Below the pieces are notes generated by a model, which saw only the letters and a list, made by a program, of their open reading frames with translations, searched no databases and was not told the DNA's origin. From positions 1-64,000 of the forward strand of contig JAIXUH010000005.1 of the NCBI GenBank assembly GCA_027484145.1: DNA of 64,000 nt, given 5' to 3'. Positions 26,101 through 34,818 of this stretch are shown here, piece by piece. The position numbers and the translations under genes are program-made. Each line of letters opens with the position of its first letter. Positions within the stretch are counted from its first letter, which is position 1. The stretch comes from Rhodobacter sp. (GTDB lineage Bacteria > Pseudomonadota > Alphaproteobacteria > Rhodobacterales > Rhodobacteraceae).

Positions 26101-28440
26101 CAGAACGGGCAGACTACCCCGGCCCCGTGGATCAACGTCATTTCCAACCCCACCTTCGGGTTTGGTGTGTCGGCGGATGGGTCGGGGGCGATCTGGTCTG
26201 AAAACAGCCGTGAAAACCAGCTGACGCCATGGTCGAATGACCCGATCACCGATCCGGCGGGCGAGGCGATCTATCTGCACGACCTTGAGTCGCAGCAAAT
26301 CTGGACAGCCACCGCTCAACCCATTCGCAATCAGGGCCGATACCTGTGCCGCCATGGTTTTGGCTATTCGGTCTTTCAGCATACCGCTCACCAGATCAGC
26401 GCCGAGTTGGTGCAGTTTGTGCCCATGGATTCGCCGGTCAAGGTCAGCCGCCTGCGGTTGCGGAACCTGTCGAACCGGCCACGGCGTTTGTCGGTAACCG
26501 CTTATGCCGAATGGGTGCTGGGCACATCGCGCAGTGCGACGGCGGGCAAGATCACCACCACGGTTGACGCAGGCACCGGTGCCGTTCTGGCGCAGCATCC
26601 GCGCGCCATGGCCTTTGCGGGCCGCGCAGCCTTTGCCGATTTCGGCGCTGACCTTGACAGCCTGACCTGTGACCGGGCCGAGTTTCTGGGGCCGAATGGC
26701 CGGATGTCCGCTCCGGCCGGCCTGACTGCTGCGCCGCTGTCTGGTCGCCACGGCCCGGCACTGGATGCCTGCGCCGCCTTGCAGCGGCATATTCTTTTGC
26801 CACCGGGCGGGTCGGTTGACCTGTGCGTTCTGCTGGGGCAGGCGGCAACGGCGGAGGAAGCGGTTGCCTTGATCAAGGCCACCCGCGCCCGCGAACCGGA
26901 TGCCATGCTGGCCGAGGTGACGGCACACTGGACATCGCTTTTGACCCATGTGCAGGTGAAAACGCCCGATCGTGCGATGGATATCCTGCTGAACGGCTGG
27001 TTATTGTATCAGACCCTTTCCTGCCGGATCTGGGCGCGCGCTGGTTTCTATCAGGCCGGCGGGGCCTATGGCTTTCGCGATCAGTTGCAAGATGGCATGG
27101 CGCTGACGGCGCTGCGCCCTGAGATGACGCGCGCCCACCTGCTCCGCGCCGCGTCGCGGCAGTTTGCCGAAGGTGACGTGCAGCATTGGTGGCTGCCGCA
27201 TTCGGGGCAGGGCGTCCGCACCCGGATTTCCGATGACAGGGTATGGCTGGCCTATGCCACGGCGCATTACATCGCGGTGTCGGGGGATGTGGGTGTGCTT
27301 GACGCACAGGTGCCATTTCTGGAAGGCCCCGCCCTGCGCCCCGGCGCGCATGACGATTTCTTTCAGCCGCAGGTCGCCGAGCAAGAGGCCAGCCTGCTTG
27401 ACCATTGCGGGCTGGCGCTGGATCAGGCCATTTCCCTGACAGGTGCCAATGGCCTGCCACTGATCGGCACAGGCGACTGGAATGATGGCATGAACCGCGT
27501 GGGCGAGGGCGGGCAGGGCACCAGCGTCTGGCTGGGGTGGTTCCTGATTGCCACCTTGCGCGCGATGGCCCCCTTTGCCCTGCCGCGCGATCCGGCCCGC
27601 GCGGCCCGATGGCTGGCCCATGCGGATGCTGTGGCGCAGGCCATCGAACAGACGGCATGGGATGGCGCATGGTATCAGCGCGGCACCTATGATGATGGCA
27701 CCCGGCTTGGCGCATCTGCCTCAGCCGAATGCCAGATCGACAGCATCGCCCAGTCTTGGGCCGTGTTGTCCGGGGCTGCTGATCCCGCGCGCGCCACCAT
27801 GGCGATGGGGTCGCTGAGCGAAAGGCTGATCCGCCCGGCATCGGGTCTTTGCCTGCTGTTCACCCCGCCCTTTGACCACAGCCCGCAGGACCCCGGCTAT
27901 ATCAAGGGCTATCCGCCGGGCCTGCGGGAAAACGGCGGCCAATACAGTCATGCGGCCATGTGGGCGATTCTGGCCAAGGCGCGCCTGGGCGATGGTGATG
28001 GCGCACAGGCGCTGTTTGCCCTGATCAACCCGATCAACCATGCGCTGACGCCGCAGGAAGCCCTGCGCTACAAGGTGGAACCCTATGTCATTGCCGCCGA
28101 CGTTTACGCCACCCCCCCGCATGAGGGGCGCGGCGGCTGGACGTGGTATACCGGGTCCGCCGCATGGATGTATCGCGCCGGGATCGAGGGGCTTTTGGGT
28201 CTGACGCAGGCCGGGGCGAACCTTGTCCTTGATCCGTGCTTTCCCAAGGCATGGCCACAGATCACCGCCAGCATCGGCCATGGTGCGGCCCGCTGTGACG
28301 TGACGATCCACAACCCGAACCAGACCGGCCATGTCATTGCAAGGGCCAGACTGAATGCGGCGGATGTGGGGGTTGTTGGCGGCAAGCTGACCTTGCCCAA
28401 AGCCATGGCGCAGGGTCGGCTGGAGATATGGCTGGTCTGA
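20107..28440 (+). CDS. ndvB: Cyclic beta-1,2-glucan synthase
   Basis: A giant 2777-residue inner-membrane enzyme (usual length about 2800) that builds, shortens and cyclises periplasmic beta-1,2-glucans from UDP-glucose. The N-terminal region starts with ADLFGPERLEHHAVSLA. Membrane helices cluster near residues 400-455, 800-850 and 925-968. A GT84 glycosyltransferase core has the DxD in LTLDADTRLL (about 616) and RQHRWARGDW (about 762). A glucoamylase-like region contains PWGISESAFNARDLEMTYQY (about 1325). The C-terminal GH94-type phosphorylase module has GTGDWNDGMNRVGEGGQG (about 2456). GTG 20107 overlaps the small ORF and keeps the conserved N-terminus. Homologues are NdvB, ChvB and Brucella Cgs. 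The exporter NdvA/ChvA is not in the window. Confidence 0.96.
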   Translation: MTPLARWRDWRPKGRVADFWQDPHAIRADLFGPERLEHHAVSLATEHQVTIVPGSDRRMSRRLRENAAALLQAHQSSAASLKAGHAITPAAEWLLDNFHTVDAQLRQIKADLPPDYYHQLPKLLSGPFAGYPRVLELAWAYVAHTDSLFSVAILTRFVQAYQTVQPLKIGELWAIAITLRIVMIENMRRLSTQIVTAQGLRLEADQAVDRVLGGADGMLGLMDAAAAGVMAKDTAATDSVDIFYAQMAKRLRGADPSETPLLAWLQDRLHKGGASVETVVIAAQRRQSATNISMRNLVTSMRLMSEVDWAEFFEAVSLIDARLRRAFDFAAMDFPTRNDYRTAIETLARGTAMTEAAVTEAALDLARDGDPGAALIGDLRRNLERKLRFRVPLRLRLQRGMRALGLAGFATAILMASALVLALGLWAAGVSDWLLALTAAAVAIEAGMALVNMAVTRSFAPKLLPGMELLAGIPPDCRVLVAVPVFLANAHDVHDQIERLEVHYLSSVGGAVSFALLSDNPDAASETLPDEAALLALARSEIARLNARYPSADGPVFMLLHRRRLWNAREGVWMGWERKRGKLTELNRLLRGASDTSFVADGPAVRQDIRFVLTLDADTRLLRDTLRRMVGKMAHPLNRATLDPSCQRVVKGYGILQPRVAPSLPMARDGSIYQQVFSSPGGIEPYAAATSDVYQDLFDEGSFTGKGIYDVDAFAAALAGRVPENAMLSHDLFEGIFARAGLASDIQVIEEFPARHDVGAARQHRWARGDWQLLPWITGYTRTTGGLTAVGRWKMLDNLRRTLLAPLALLTLFLGWIGPFAASWTLAVVAMLALPYVLALPFAVLPGRAGITSRSHLVALWSDVQMAGARIGLNLILLPDMALLMLDAICRSLFRLRSRQHLLEWKTAAQAGRGGVPSFARQYMHHAGGLVLGLGSCALALGLRPQSAVVVLPFALAWLLAPAIARLISLSRAQAAPQPLNRAERQTLRLTARRTWRFFETFVTEADHFLPPDNFQEIPHPVVARRTSPTNIGLYLLSVTAAHDLGWISQAAAATRLAQTLQTMQQMPRFRGHLFNWHDTSDLRVLDPPYVSSVDSGNLAGHLIAVAQACEAWASAPVTDAQGLQDARALAQEALLAEPAPALADLLALIAQKVTPERIAQARSLADGLPEGSDAAFWTRAMIDSHDVALPPPDTLRALAEMARRFAMDMDFRFLLHPEKKLLSIGFNVTTNALDQNCYDLLASEARLASFFAIAKADVETRHWFRLGRAATPIGAGSALISWSGSMFEYLMPALVMRAPAGSILDQTSRRVVQRQRSYAEGLQQPWGISESAFNARDLEMTYQYSNFGVPGLGLKRGLSEDRVIAPYATALAAMVDPKAAVQNFAALAALGAQSRFGFYEALDFTASRLPETGAFAIVRSVMAHHQGMTITALANVLQMGRLRARFHAEPMIQAVELLLQERVPRDAMIAAPHATEVQISPAEQNSAVVLRRFDTPANAFPTAHVLSNGNYSVTLTPTGAGFSRWGDLAVTRWRADPTHAGYGSYLYLRDVKTGAIWSAGVEPLGQAQGHTAVFCDHHAAFTHTTAHLITHTEVVVSGEDDAEARRVSLTNTGRHMREVDITSYAELVLAPASADLSHPAFSKMFVVTDFLPELGVLIATRRKRTPSDPEVWAAHIAVVEGVETAPLLHETDRARFVGRGGNPAMAAMADMPLSGTTGTVLDPIFSLRRRVQVPPGGRVRVTFWTMVADSSDALLDMVDRHRDASAFGRAAILSWTQSQVQLRHHGMGTSDAADFQRLGGMLIRNDARLRAGPARIRAADGPQSLLWALSVSGDLPIVLFIITDAEDIARLREVLAAQAYWRMRQLAVDLVILNDRASSYVQDLQTAIEAGVRSAQARAQGRRAAQGQTYSLRSDLMSPQARDMLVAAADVILHASRGSIGTQLEVLPETMPLRPPRLTSRMALSSALTALPQPPVTEFFNGIGGFADDGREYLITLQNGQTTPAPWINVISNPTFGFGVSADGSGAIWSENSRENQLTPWSNDPITDPAGEAIYLHDLESQQIWTATAQPIRNQGRYLCRHGFGYSVFQHTAHQISAELVQFVPMDSPVKVSRLRLRNLSNRPRRLSVTAYAEWVLGTSRSATAGKITTTVDAGTGAVLAQHPRAMAFAGRAAFADFGADLDSLTCDRAEFLGPNGRMSAPAGLTAAPLSGRHGPALDACAALQRHILLPPGGSVDLCVLLGQAATAEEAVALIKATRAREPDAMLAEVTAHWTSLLTHVQVKTPDRAMDILLNGWLLYQTLSCRIWARAGFYQAGGAYGFRDQLQDGMALTALRPEMTRAHLLRAASRQFAEGDVQHWWLPHSGQGVRTRISDDRVWLAYATAHYIAVSGDVGVLDAQVPFLEGPALRPGAHDDFFQPQVAEQEASLLDHCGLALDQAISLTGANGLPLIGTGDWNDGMNRVGEGGQGTSVWLGWFLIATLRAMAPFALPRDPARAARWLAHADAVAQAIEQTAWDGAWYQRGTYDDGTRLGASASAECQIDSIAQSWAVLSGAADPARATMAMGSLSERLIRPASGLCLLFTPPFDHSPQDPGYIKGYPPGLRENGGQYSHAAMWAILAKARLGDGDGAQALFALINPINHALTPQEALRYKVEPYVIAADVYATPPHEGRGGWTWYTGSAAWMYRAGIEGLLGLTQAGANLVLDPCFPKAWPQITASIGHGAARCDVTIHNPNQTGHVIARARLNAADVGVVGGKLTLPKAMAQGRLEIWLV

Positions 28441-28478
28441 GAGAGCCCTGATGAAACGCCGCGTGGACGCTGGGCCCC

Positions 28479-30026
28479 TTAGGGCAGCACGGGAATGTGC
28501 ATTTCCGCCGTGGTTCCCTTGCCCGGCAGGCTGGTCAGCCGCAACTCGCCGCCCGCGATCCGGCAGACACCATCGACCAGACTGAGGCCAAGCCCGACCC
28601 CACGGCCAACCTCGTGCAGGGTAAAGAACGGATCGCGCGCCTTTGCCAAGGTGGCTTTGTCCATCCCTACGCCCTGATCTTCGACAGACACAATGACAAC
28701 CGGGTGGTCGGGCGGCCCGTTTGCCGTGATCACACGGGTGGACAGGCGGATGGCACCCCCGGCAGGCTGCGCCCCTGCGGCATTCAGCACCAGTTCGCGG
28801 ACGGCATCTGCCAGCATCGCGCGATCAAGGTCGATCACCGCATCCGGCGCCTGAAGGTCTAGCACGATGGGATGGGTGCGCCCGTTGTGCCCGGTCAGGT
28901 CGGCCGCGATGCCGCGCAAGGCGGAATCCACCGCAATGCTGCCTGAACGTGCAATGCTGCTGTAACCGGCATAGACCAAAAGCCGCGATACCAGCGCCGC
29001 GGCGCGTTCGGTCGCCTTCAGGCTTGTGTCCAACGCCCTTTGGCGGTCGGGCCTGTCGGACAGGTCATCTTCAAGACCCTCCAGATTGCCCATGATGACG
29101 GTCAGAATGTTGTTCAGGTTGTGCGCCATGCCACCGGTCAACTGCCGCGCCGCCGCCAGCCGTTCAATCTGCCGCATCTGTGCTTCGCCGCGCACCTCAT
29201 CCGTGACATCAGACAGAACGCCGGTCAAAGCCGCCTCGCCCGCCGCCGTTACAATCGGCACGGCCTTCATGTCCAGATATCGTTGCCCCGTGGCGTCGTC
29301 CTGCAGGTCAAAGCGATGGGTGAACGCCACCCGGTTCGTGACCGCAGTCATCCAGTGCGACATCACCTCTGCACGATCTTCGGCAGCAATGGCGTTGGCC
29401 CAATCCTTCGCCAGTGTCACGCCCAGCATCTTGCAGAACCTTTGGCTGGATTGCACGATCATGCCCGTGGGATCAGATCGGAAGATACCGACCGGAAGCG
29501 TGTCGTACAGCGCGTGCAATTCGCTGTTCGTGCGGTCAAGCTGCTGGTTGGTCTGCGCCAACAGGTCATTGGCGGCCCGAAGATCACGGTTTGCAGCCGT
29601 CAACTCATTCCGTGCGGTCAGCAGATCGCGTTCATAGCGGCGGCGGTCCGTCGCGTTGAACACAGTCATCCGGATCGACCGGACACCACCATCGGCCCTG
29701 TGCCGTTCCATGGCATTCACCAGCACAGGGATTTTCTGGCCATCGCGCCCGGTCAGATCAAGCGCCACCTCATGGAAAAACCCCTGAAGCCGCAGCAAGG
29801 GGGCAAAATGTGTCTCGAAATAGATCTTTCCCGGCAGCGTCAGCAGGCTTTGAAACGGCCGACCCACCAGATCGGACTCGGCATGCCCTGTCCACGCCAG
29901 AAAGGTGGCATTCACGCGTTCAATATGCGCATCCGGGGCCAGCGACAAGTATCCGCAGGGCGCGTGATCATAAAGATCCGCCAACTCGGATAAACTGACG
30001 CCCATCTCGCCGGACTCGGGGTTCAT
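28479..30026 (-). CDS. PAS sensor histidine kinase coupled to an RsbQ-like hydrolase
   Basis: A 515-residue cytoplasmic kinase. The first PAS (residues about 14-120) has YDHAPCGYLSLAPDAHIERV, the type also found in sensors that partner RsbQ. A coiled-coil linker of repeated N/L/T residues follows, then a second PAS (LYDTLPVGIFRSDPTGMIVQ). The H-box is RQLTGGMAHNLNNILTVIMG, with HNLNN instead of the usual HDFNN, and the ATPase domain has ELVLNAAGA, VEDQGVGMDK and GVGLGLSLVDG. No receiver domain is fused. ATG 30026 is just after the hydrolase stop, so the two are translationally coupled; an in-frame upstream start at 30077 lies inside the hydrolase. Ends 38 bases from the convergent ndvB. Confidence 0.88.
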   Translation of the reverse strand: MNPESGEMGVSLSELADLYDHAPCGYLSLAPDAHIERVNATFLAWTGHAESDLVGRPFQSLLTLPGKIYFETHFAPLLRLQGFFHEVALDLTGRDGQKIPVLVNAMERHRADGGVRSIRMTVFNATDRRRYERDLLTARNELTAANRDLRAANDLLAQTNQQLDRTNSELHALYDTLPVGIFRSDPTGMIVQSSQRFCKMLGVTLAKDWANAIAAEDRAEVMSHWMTAVTNRVAFTHRFDLQDDATGQRYLDMKAVPIVTAAGEAALTGVLSDVTDEVRGEAQMRQIERLAAARQLTGGMAHNLNNILTVIMGNLEGLEDDLSDRPDRQRALDTSLKATERAAALVSRLLVYAGYSSIARSGSIAVDSALRGIAADLTGHNGRTHPIVLDLQAPDAVIDLDRAMLADAVRELVLNAAGAQPAGGAIRLSTRVITANGPPDHPVVIVSVEDQGVGMDKATLAKARDPFFTLHEVGRGVGLGLSLVDGVCRIAGGELRLTSLPGKGTTAEMHIPVLP

Positions 30027-30027
30027 G

Positions 30028-30822
30028 TCAGACCTGCAGAAAACGGCGGATGGCTGCCGCCGTTGCGTGGGGAGCACTCAGATTCGGGCAATGGCCCGTG
30101 GCATCAAGCGTCACCAGAACGCTGCCCGCGATGGCCTTTTGCACGAAGGCCCCCACAGCGGCCGGGGCAATGATGTCTTCGCGACATTGCAGGATCAGCG
30201 TGGGCACCGTGACATGCGCAAGATCGGCGCGGTTGTCCGACGTAAACGTCGTGCGGGCAAAGTGCCGCGCAATATCTGGGTCTGTCCGGCAAAAGCTGTT
30301 GGTCAATTCTTCGGCCAGATCGGGTTGATCCGGGTTGCCCATGATCACGGGGGCCATCGCCGCCGACCATCCCATATGATTGTTGTCCAGAAAATCCAGC
30401 ATCTCTTCGATCTGGTCGGCGCTGAAGCCGCCCACATACTCCTGATCGTCGATATAGCGTGGCGAAGGCCCGACCAGCACAAGGTGGCTGAACAGGTCCG
30501 GGGCGCTGCGGGCCGCGATCACGCCGATCATCGCACTGACCGAATGGCCCACAAACACGGCAGGGCCAAGCGACAGTTCCCGCAAGATCTCGATCACGTC
30601 ATCGGCATAGCCTTGCAGCGTCTGGTATTTCTCGGCTGACCATGCCCCAAGGTCAGACTTGCCCGCGCCCACATGGTCAAACAGCGCGACGCGGAAGTCG
30701 TTGGCAAACTGCGGGGCGACAAAGCGCCACATATTCTGGTCACAGCCAAACCCATGGGCAAAGATCATCAGCGGGCCGGATTGGCCAAGGGTCTGCAGGT
30801 TGTGGCGGCGTGTTGCTGTCAT
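30028..30822 (-). CDS. RsbQ-like alpha/beta hydrolase
   Basis: A 264-residue protein of the RsbQ/KAI2/D14 branch of alpha/beta hydrolases. Seen are MIFAHGFGCDQNMWRFVAPQ (oxyanion region with the family GFGCDQ-W), nucleophile Ser in VFVGHSVSAMIGVIAA, Asp in ILQCREDIIAP and His in LDATGHCPNLSAP. The lid region GGFSADQIEEMLDFLDNNHM is also typical. In Bacillus RsbQ feeds an unknown small molecule signal to the PAS domain of RsbP; here the gene is followed at once by a PAS histidine kinase, suggesting the same logic with a kinase. ATG 30822 starts the family-matching region; a TTG start at 30870 would only add unmatched residues. Confidence 0.88.
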   Translation of the reverse strand: MTATRRHNLQTLGQSGPLMIFAHGFGCDQNMWRFVAPQFANDFRVALFDHVGAGKSDLGAWSAEKYQTLQGYADDVIEILRELSLGPAVFVGHSVSAMIGVIAARSAPDLFSHLVLVGPSPRYIDDQEYVGGFSADQIEEMLDFLDNNHMGWSAAMAPVIMGNPDQPDLAEELTNSFCRTDPDIARHFARTTFTSDNRADLAHVTVPTLILQCREDIIAPAAVGAFVQKAIAGSVLVTLDATGHCPNLSAPHATAAAIRRFLQV

Positions 30823-30912
30823 GTGCCGGGATGATCCTTGGGTGAACAACAGGAATGTCGTGTCGAACAAGACGTCACCAGAACAGCGTCACCAAGCCTG
30901 TGATGTTTGGGC

Positions 30913-33900
30913 CTAACTGTCGAGAACCTTGCGGATCTTTACGGCAAGTTCGGCGCGGCGATAGGGTTTGCTCAGCAGTTCTACACCCTGATCCAGCCGA
31001 CCATGGTGGATGATGGCGTTTTCCGAATAGCCCGAGGTGTAAAGCACTTTCAGCCCCGGCCGGATGCGCTGTGCTTCATCCGCAACCTGCCGCCCGTTCA
31101 TCCCGCCCGGCAGCATGACATCGGTGAATAAAAGATCGACATCCGCACGCGCGCGAAGAATGGCCAATGCGGGCTCTCCCTCGCTGGCGGTCAGCACCTT
31201 GTATCCCAGACCCGTCAGTTGTGACGACAACTGGTCAAGGATCAGCATGTCATCTTCGACCACCAGAATGGTTTCCTGCCCTATCGCGGGTTGAACACTG
31301 TCCGGGCGGCTTGGTTTTGTGGGAATGTCGCCGCTGAACCGCGGGAAATACAGCCGGAAGGTCGTGCCTTCGCCCGGCTCGGAATAGACCCGGATATGCC
31401 CGCCTGTCTGCTTGACGAAGCCATACACCATGCTGAGCCCCAGCCCGGTGCCCTTGCCAACGGCCTTGGTGGTGAAGAACGGTTCGAACACGCGGTCAAT
31501 CTGGTCACGCGCGATGCCATGGCCGGAGTCGCTGATGGTGATCACGACATAATCGCCAGCCTGCACATCCGGTTCGGTGGCGACATAGGCATGGTCCAGC
31601 GAAACATTTGCCGTCTCGATCGTGAGTGCCCCGCCTTCGGGCATTGCGTCGCGCGAGTTAATGGCAAGGTTCAGAATGGCCGCTTCCAGCTGACCTTCGT
31701 CAACCTCGGTCCGCCACAGGCCCCTTTGCGGCAACACCTTGATGAAGATGTTTTCGCCAAGGGTGCGGCGCAGCATGTTCTCGATGCCAAGGATCGCCTG
31801 ATTGATATCCAGCACCGCCGGCAACAGGGCCTGTTTGCGCGAAAAGGCCAGCAGACGGCTGGTCAGGTCGGCCGCGCGGTCGGCGGCCTTGATGCTCATG
31901 CTGACAAAGGGGCGCAGCGGGTGGCCTTCTTCCAGATCAGATTGCAGCATTTCCATGTTGCCGATGATGACGGTCAGCAAGTTGTTGAAATCATGGGCAA
32001 CGCCGCCCGTCAGCTGGCCAATCGCCTCCAGCTTTTGCGATTGGCGCAGCCGTTCCTCCAGTTTCAGCTCAACCGAAATGTCGGTCATGCTGCCCAAGAC
32101 GCGGATCGCAGGCCCCGCACCATCGCGGATCGCAATCGCGCGGTCCTCGACATGGGCCCATGTGCCATCGGCCCGGCGAAAACGATAGCGTTCGTGCAAA
32201 AGCTCGGTCTCGCCCGACAAAAGCCTCTCGATGGCGGCATCCACGCGCGCCAGATCGTCGGCATGAATACTGGACCGCCAGACACTTGGCGTGACGCCTT
32301 CGGGGTCGGGCGTGTGGCCGAACACCTCGGTCAGACCGTCGCTCCACCAGTCCTTGTTGCCAAGGATATCCCATTCCCATAGGGCCGTGCCGGTGGCCAA
32401 GGTGATGAGCCGGAACCGCGCCTCGGACAGGCGCAACTGCTCGTCGCGGCGCAGTTCTTCTGATACGTCGGAAAAATAGATGGCAAGGCCATCGGGCGTG
32501 GGGTGGGCATGAATGCGGAAGGTCGCCTCCAGCGGCGCGAAGGCATGTTGAAAGCGCACCGTGGTGCCCGTTTGCATGGCCGTTCTGAACTGCGCTTCGA
32601 AAACGGATCCGGCAAGGTCGGGAAAGGCCTCGAAAATCGTGCGCCCTAGCATGTTTTCCTTGGTCGTGCGCAGCAGGGTCGCCGCGGGGCCGTTGACGTA
32701 AGTATAGCGCCAGTCCCGATCAATCATCAGGAACGCATCGCCGATGCTTTCCAGTGTCTGGGCAAGGCGCATGCTCAGCGCATCGGCCTGTTGCCGCGCT
32801 GCCGTTAGTTCCGAGATGTCCTGCATCGCGCCTTCAACGGCAATGATCCGGCCAGATGCATCGCGCACCGGTTCTCCCAGCGAGCGCACCTTGATGCGGT
32901 TGCCCTTGGCTGTAATCACCTCGCGCACGTTGTCGAACGGAATGCCCTGCAGAGCACAGGCCTGAAACGCGGCGCGGGCATCGTCGCGGTCTTCGGGCGC
33001 GAAATAGTCGATCCCGCCTTCAAAGGTGGGAACGGTTCCGGGCGGCTCTTCGTGAATGGCGGCAATGCCATCGGTCCAGAACACGGTCTGATCCAACAGG
33101 TTTACGCGCCAGCCACCCAGCTTGACCGCCCGCCCCGCCAGTTCCAGCAGTTTTTCGGACTCTGCCGCCTTTTGGCGGATGTTCATCAGTTCAGTAATGT
33201 CCTGAAACGACCCCTGAACCGCAATGATGCGCCCGGTTTCGTCCCGCTCTGCTTCGCCGGTCGAGCGCACCCATATTCTGCGCAGCTTGGCGGTGATGAT
33301 CTCGAACGTGCCCGAAAACGGCACGCCATGCGTCAGGCAATCCTGAAACAGGGCGGAAATCTGATCTCGGTATTCGGGGGCGTAATAGGCGATGCCGTCA
33401 GACACGCCTGCCGAAAATCCCTCGGGTTCATCGTGAATAAGCGCCGTCTGCGGCGACCATTCGATATGGTTGGCCAAGACATCATAGCGCCACGCCCCGA
33501 ATTTGGCGGAAGTGCCGGCAATCTCCAGCAGGCGTTTGGTCCGGGCAAGGGCGCGCGCCGCCTCGATATGTTCGGTCACGTTCTGGACGACGCCCGTCAG
33601 AACCGCCCCCGCCGCCGTTTCGACCTTTTCGCCGACGCCGTGAACATGCACGATCCGGCCATCCGGGTGCAGGATCTGGTGGGCAAAGGCGAAATCCTTG
33701 CTGTCCGACGCAGCAAAGGCCGCAAAATGCGCCTGCATCGAGTCGCGGTCATCGGGATGAACAAAGCTGACATAGTCGTCAAACGAGATGGGTGTGGTTC
33801 TGTCGGCTACGCCATACATGTCATAGACAGTGTCCGACCAGATCAGCCTGTTTTCGGCATAGATGAAATCCCACGTCCCGATATTCAGCAGGCGCTGCGC

Positions 33901-34818
33901 GGAGCGCATCCGGGTGGCCAGTTCCGTCAACCGCATGTTGTCGGTTTTCAGCGTGGCCGTCACCGCCGCCAGATCGACCTGCAGGCCCTTTGCTGCACTG
34001 CGGCCATCGGCTGCTTCGCCCAAGGCCTCGGTCAGATCCTGGAATTTCAGCATCAGGTGCAGCAGCCTGCCGTCCGGCGCGGTGACCGGCATATTGGACA
34101 TGGCCCAAAGCCTGCGCAGTCCACCTTCGCCCGCCGTGTCCGATGGCAGGACAAATTCGTGCACGTCCAGATCATCCGCGATCCCCTGCACCAGAACCCG
34201 CTGGCACGAGGCCATCAGCTTGGCCCGGAAGGCCGCATCCAGCGGCGGTGGCAAAGCGTTGAACAGGCTGTGGCCAACCACGTGCGCCCGCGTCAGGCCA
34301 ACGGCGGCCAGATAGGCCTCGCTGACAGCGATCACGTTCTGGCCCTCGGGTTCGTAAACCACAAACAAGCCGGGAACCGAGTCAAACATGCGCTGAAACT
34401 GAAAGGCGAGGGCGTCGCTTGCGGCGCGGGCGCTTTGCTCACGGCTTAACGCCTGGTGGGCTGCCTGTTCGGCCTTGACCAACCGCGACACATCGCGCGC
34501 CGCAACCAGTTCGGCCCGCCGCCCCAGATGGTCAATCGTGTTGCCGCTGATATCGACGTAAATCACTTCGCCCGACTTTAGGCAGTGCCGCCACGGTCCC
34601 GAGGTGTTGGCACCTGTCACCGCCGCCACGCTTTTCAACAGCGCGTCACGGTCCGCCGCAGGCCGGATATCGGCAATGGTCATGGCCAGAAATTCGTCGC
34701 GGGAATAGCCATACTTGCCGACCGCGGCTTCATTGACCTCAAGAAACCGCAGGGTTTCGAGGTCGTAAATCCACATCGGGTCTGGATGCGAAAGGAAGAT
34801 CCGGTCGTCCACCGTCAT
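30913..34818 (-). CDS. Multi-PAS hybrid sensor histidine kinase with C-terminal receiver
   Basis: A 1301-residue cytoplasmic hybrid kinase with no membrane helices. Several PAS domains run from the start (FLSHPDPMWIYDLETLRFLE) to about residue 910. Two of them, beginning near 424 and 556 (KRLLEIAGTSAKFGAWRYDV and KLLELAGRAVKLGGWRVNLL), are tandem duplicates. The H-box QLTGGVAHDFNNLLTVIIGN lies near 940, the ATP-binding N-box LNLAINSRDAMPEGGAL near 1049, and the receiver has its phospho-Asp in LLFTDVMLPGGMNG near 1234. ATG 34818 has AAAGGGCGA just upstream; a GTG at 34893 lacks a ribosome site. The receiver gene upstream and the RsbQ/kinase pair downstream lie on the same strand. Confidence 0.88.
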   Translation of the reverse strand: MTVDDRIFLSHPDPMWIYDLETLRFLEVNEAAVGKYGYSRDEFLAMTIADIRPAADRDALLKSVAAVTGANTSGPWRHCLKSGEVIYVDISGNTIDHLGRRAELVAARDVSRLVKAEQAAHQALSREQSARAASDALAFQFQRMFDSVPGLFVVYEPEGQNVIAVSEAYLAAVGLTRAHVVGHSLFNALPPPLDAAFRAKLMASCQRVLVQGIADDLDVHEFVLPSDTAGEGGLRRLWAMSNMPVTAPDGRLLHLMLKFQDLTEALGEAADGRSAAKGLQVDLAAVTATLKTDNMRLTELATRMRSAQRLLNIGTWDFIYAENRLIWSDTVYDMYGVADRTTPISFDDYVSFVHPDDRDSMQAHFAAFAASDSKDFAFAHQILHPDGRIVHVHGVGEKVETAAGAVLTGVVQNVTEHIEAARALARTKRLLEIAGTSAKFGAWRYDVLANHIEWSPQTALIHDEPEGFSAGVSDGIAYYAPEYRDQISALFQDCLTHGVPFSGTFEIITAKLRRIWVRSTGEAERDETGRIIAVQGSFQDITELMNIRQKAAESEKLLELAGRAVKLGGWRVNLLDQTVFWTDGIAAIHEEPPGTVPTFEGGIDYFAPEDRDDARAAFQACALQGIPFDNVREVITAKGNRIKVRSLGEPVRDASGRIIAVEGAMQDISELTAARQQADALSMRLAQTLESIGDAFLMIDRDWRYTYVNGPAATLLRTTKENMLGRTIFEAFPDLAGSVFEAQFRTAMQTGTTVRFQHAFAPLEATFRIHAHPTPDGLAIYFSDVSEELRRDEQLRLSEARFRLITLATGTALWEWDILGNKDWWSDGLTEVFGHTPDPEGVTPSVWRSSIHADDLARVDAAIERLLSGETELLHERYRFRRADGTWAHVEDRAIAIRDGAGPAIRVLGSMTDISVELKLEERLRQSQKLEAIGQLTGGVAHDFNNLLTVIIGNMEMLQSDLEEGHPLRPFVSMSIKAADRAADLTSRLLAFSRKQALLPAVLDINQAILGIENMLRRTLGENIFIKVLPQRGLWRTEVDEGQLEAAILNLAINSRDAMPEGGALTIETANVSLDHAYVATEPDVQAGDYVVITISDSGHGIARDQIDRVFEPFFTTKAVGKGTGLGLSMVYGFVKQTGGHIRVYSEPGEGTTFRLYFPRFSGDIPTKPSRPDSVQPAIGQETILVVEDDMLILDQLSSQLTGLGYKVLTASEGEPALAILRARADVDLLFTDVMLPGGMNGRQVADEAQRIRPGLKVLYTSGYSENAIIHHGRLDQGVELLSKPYRRAELAVKIRKVLDS

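Noticed and set aside
26002-26949. Minus-strand ORF of 315 codons inside ndvB
   Set aside because: Antisense shadow without any domain; the ndvB frame is continuous and conserved here.
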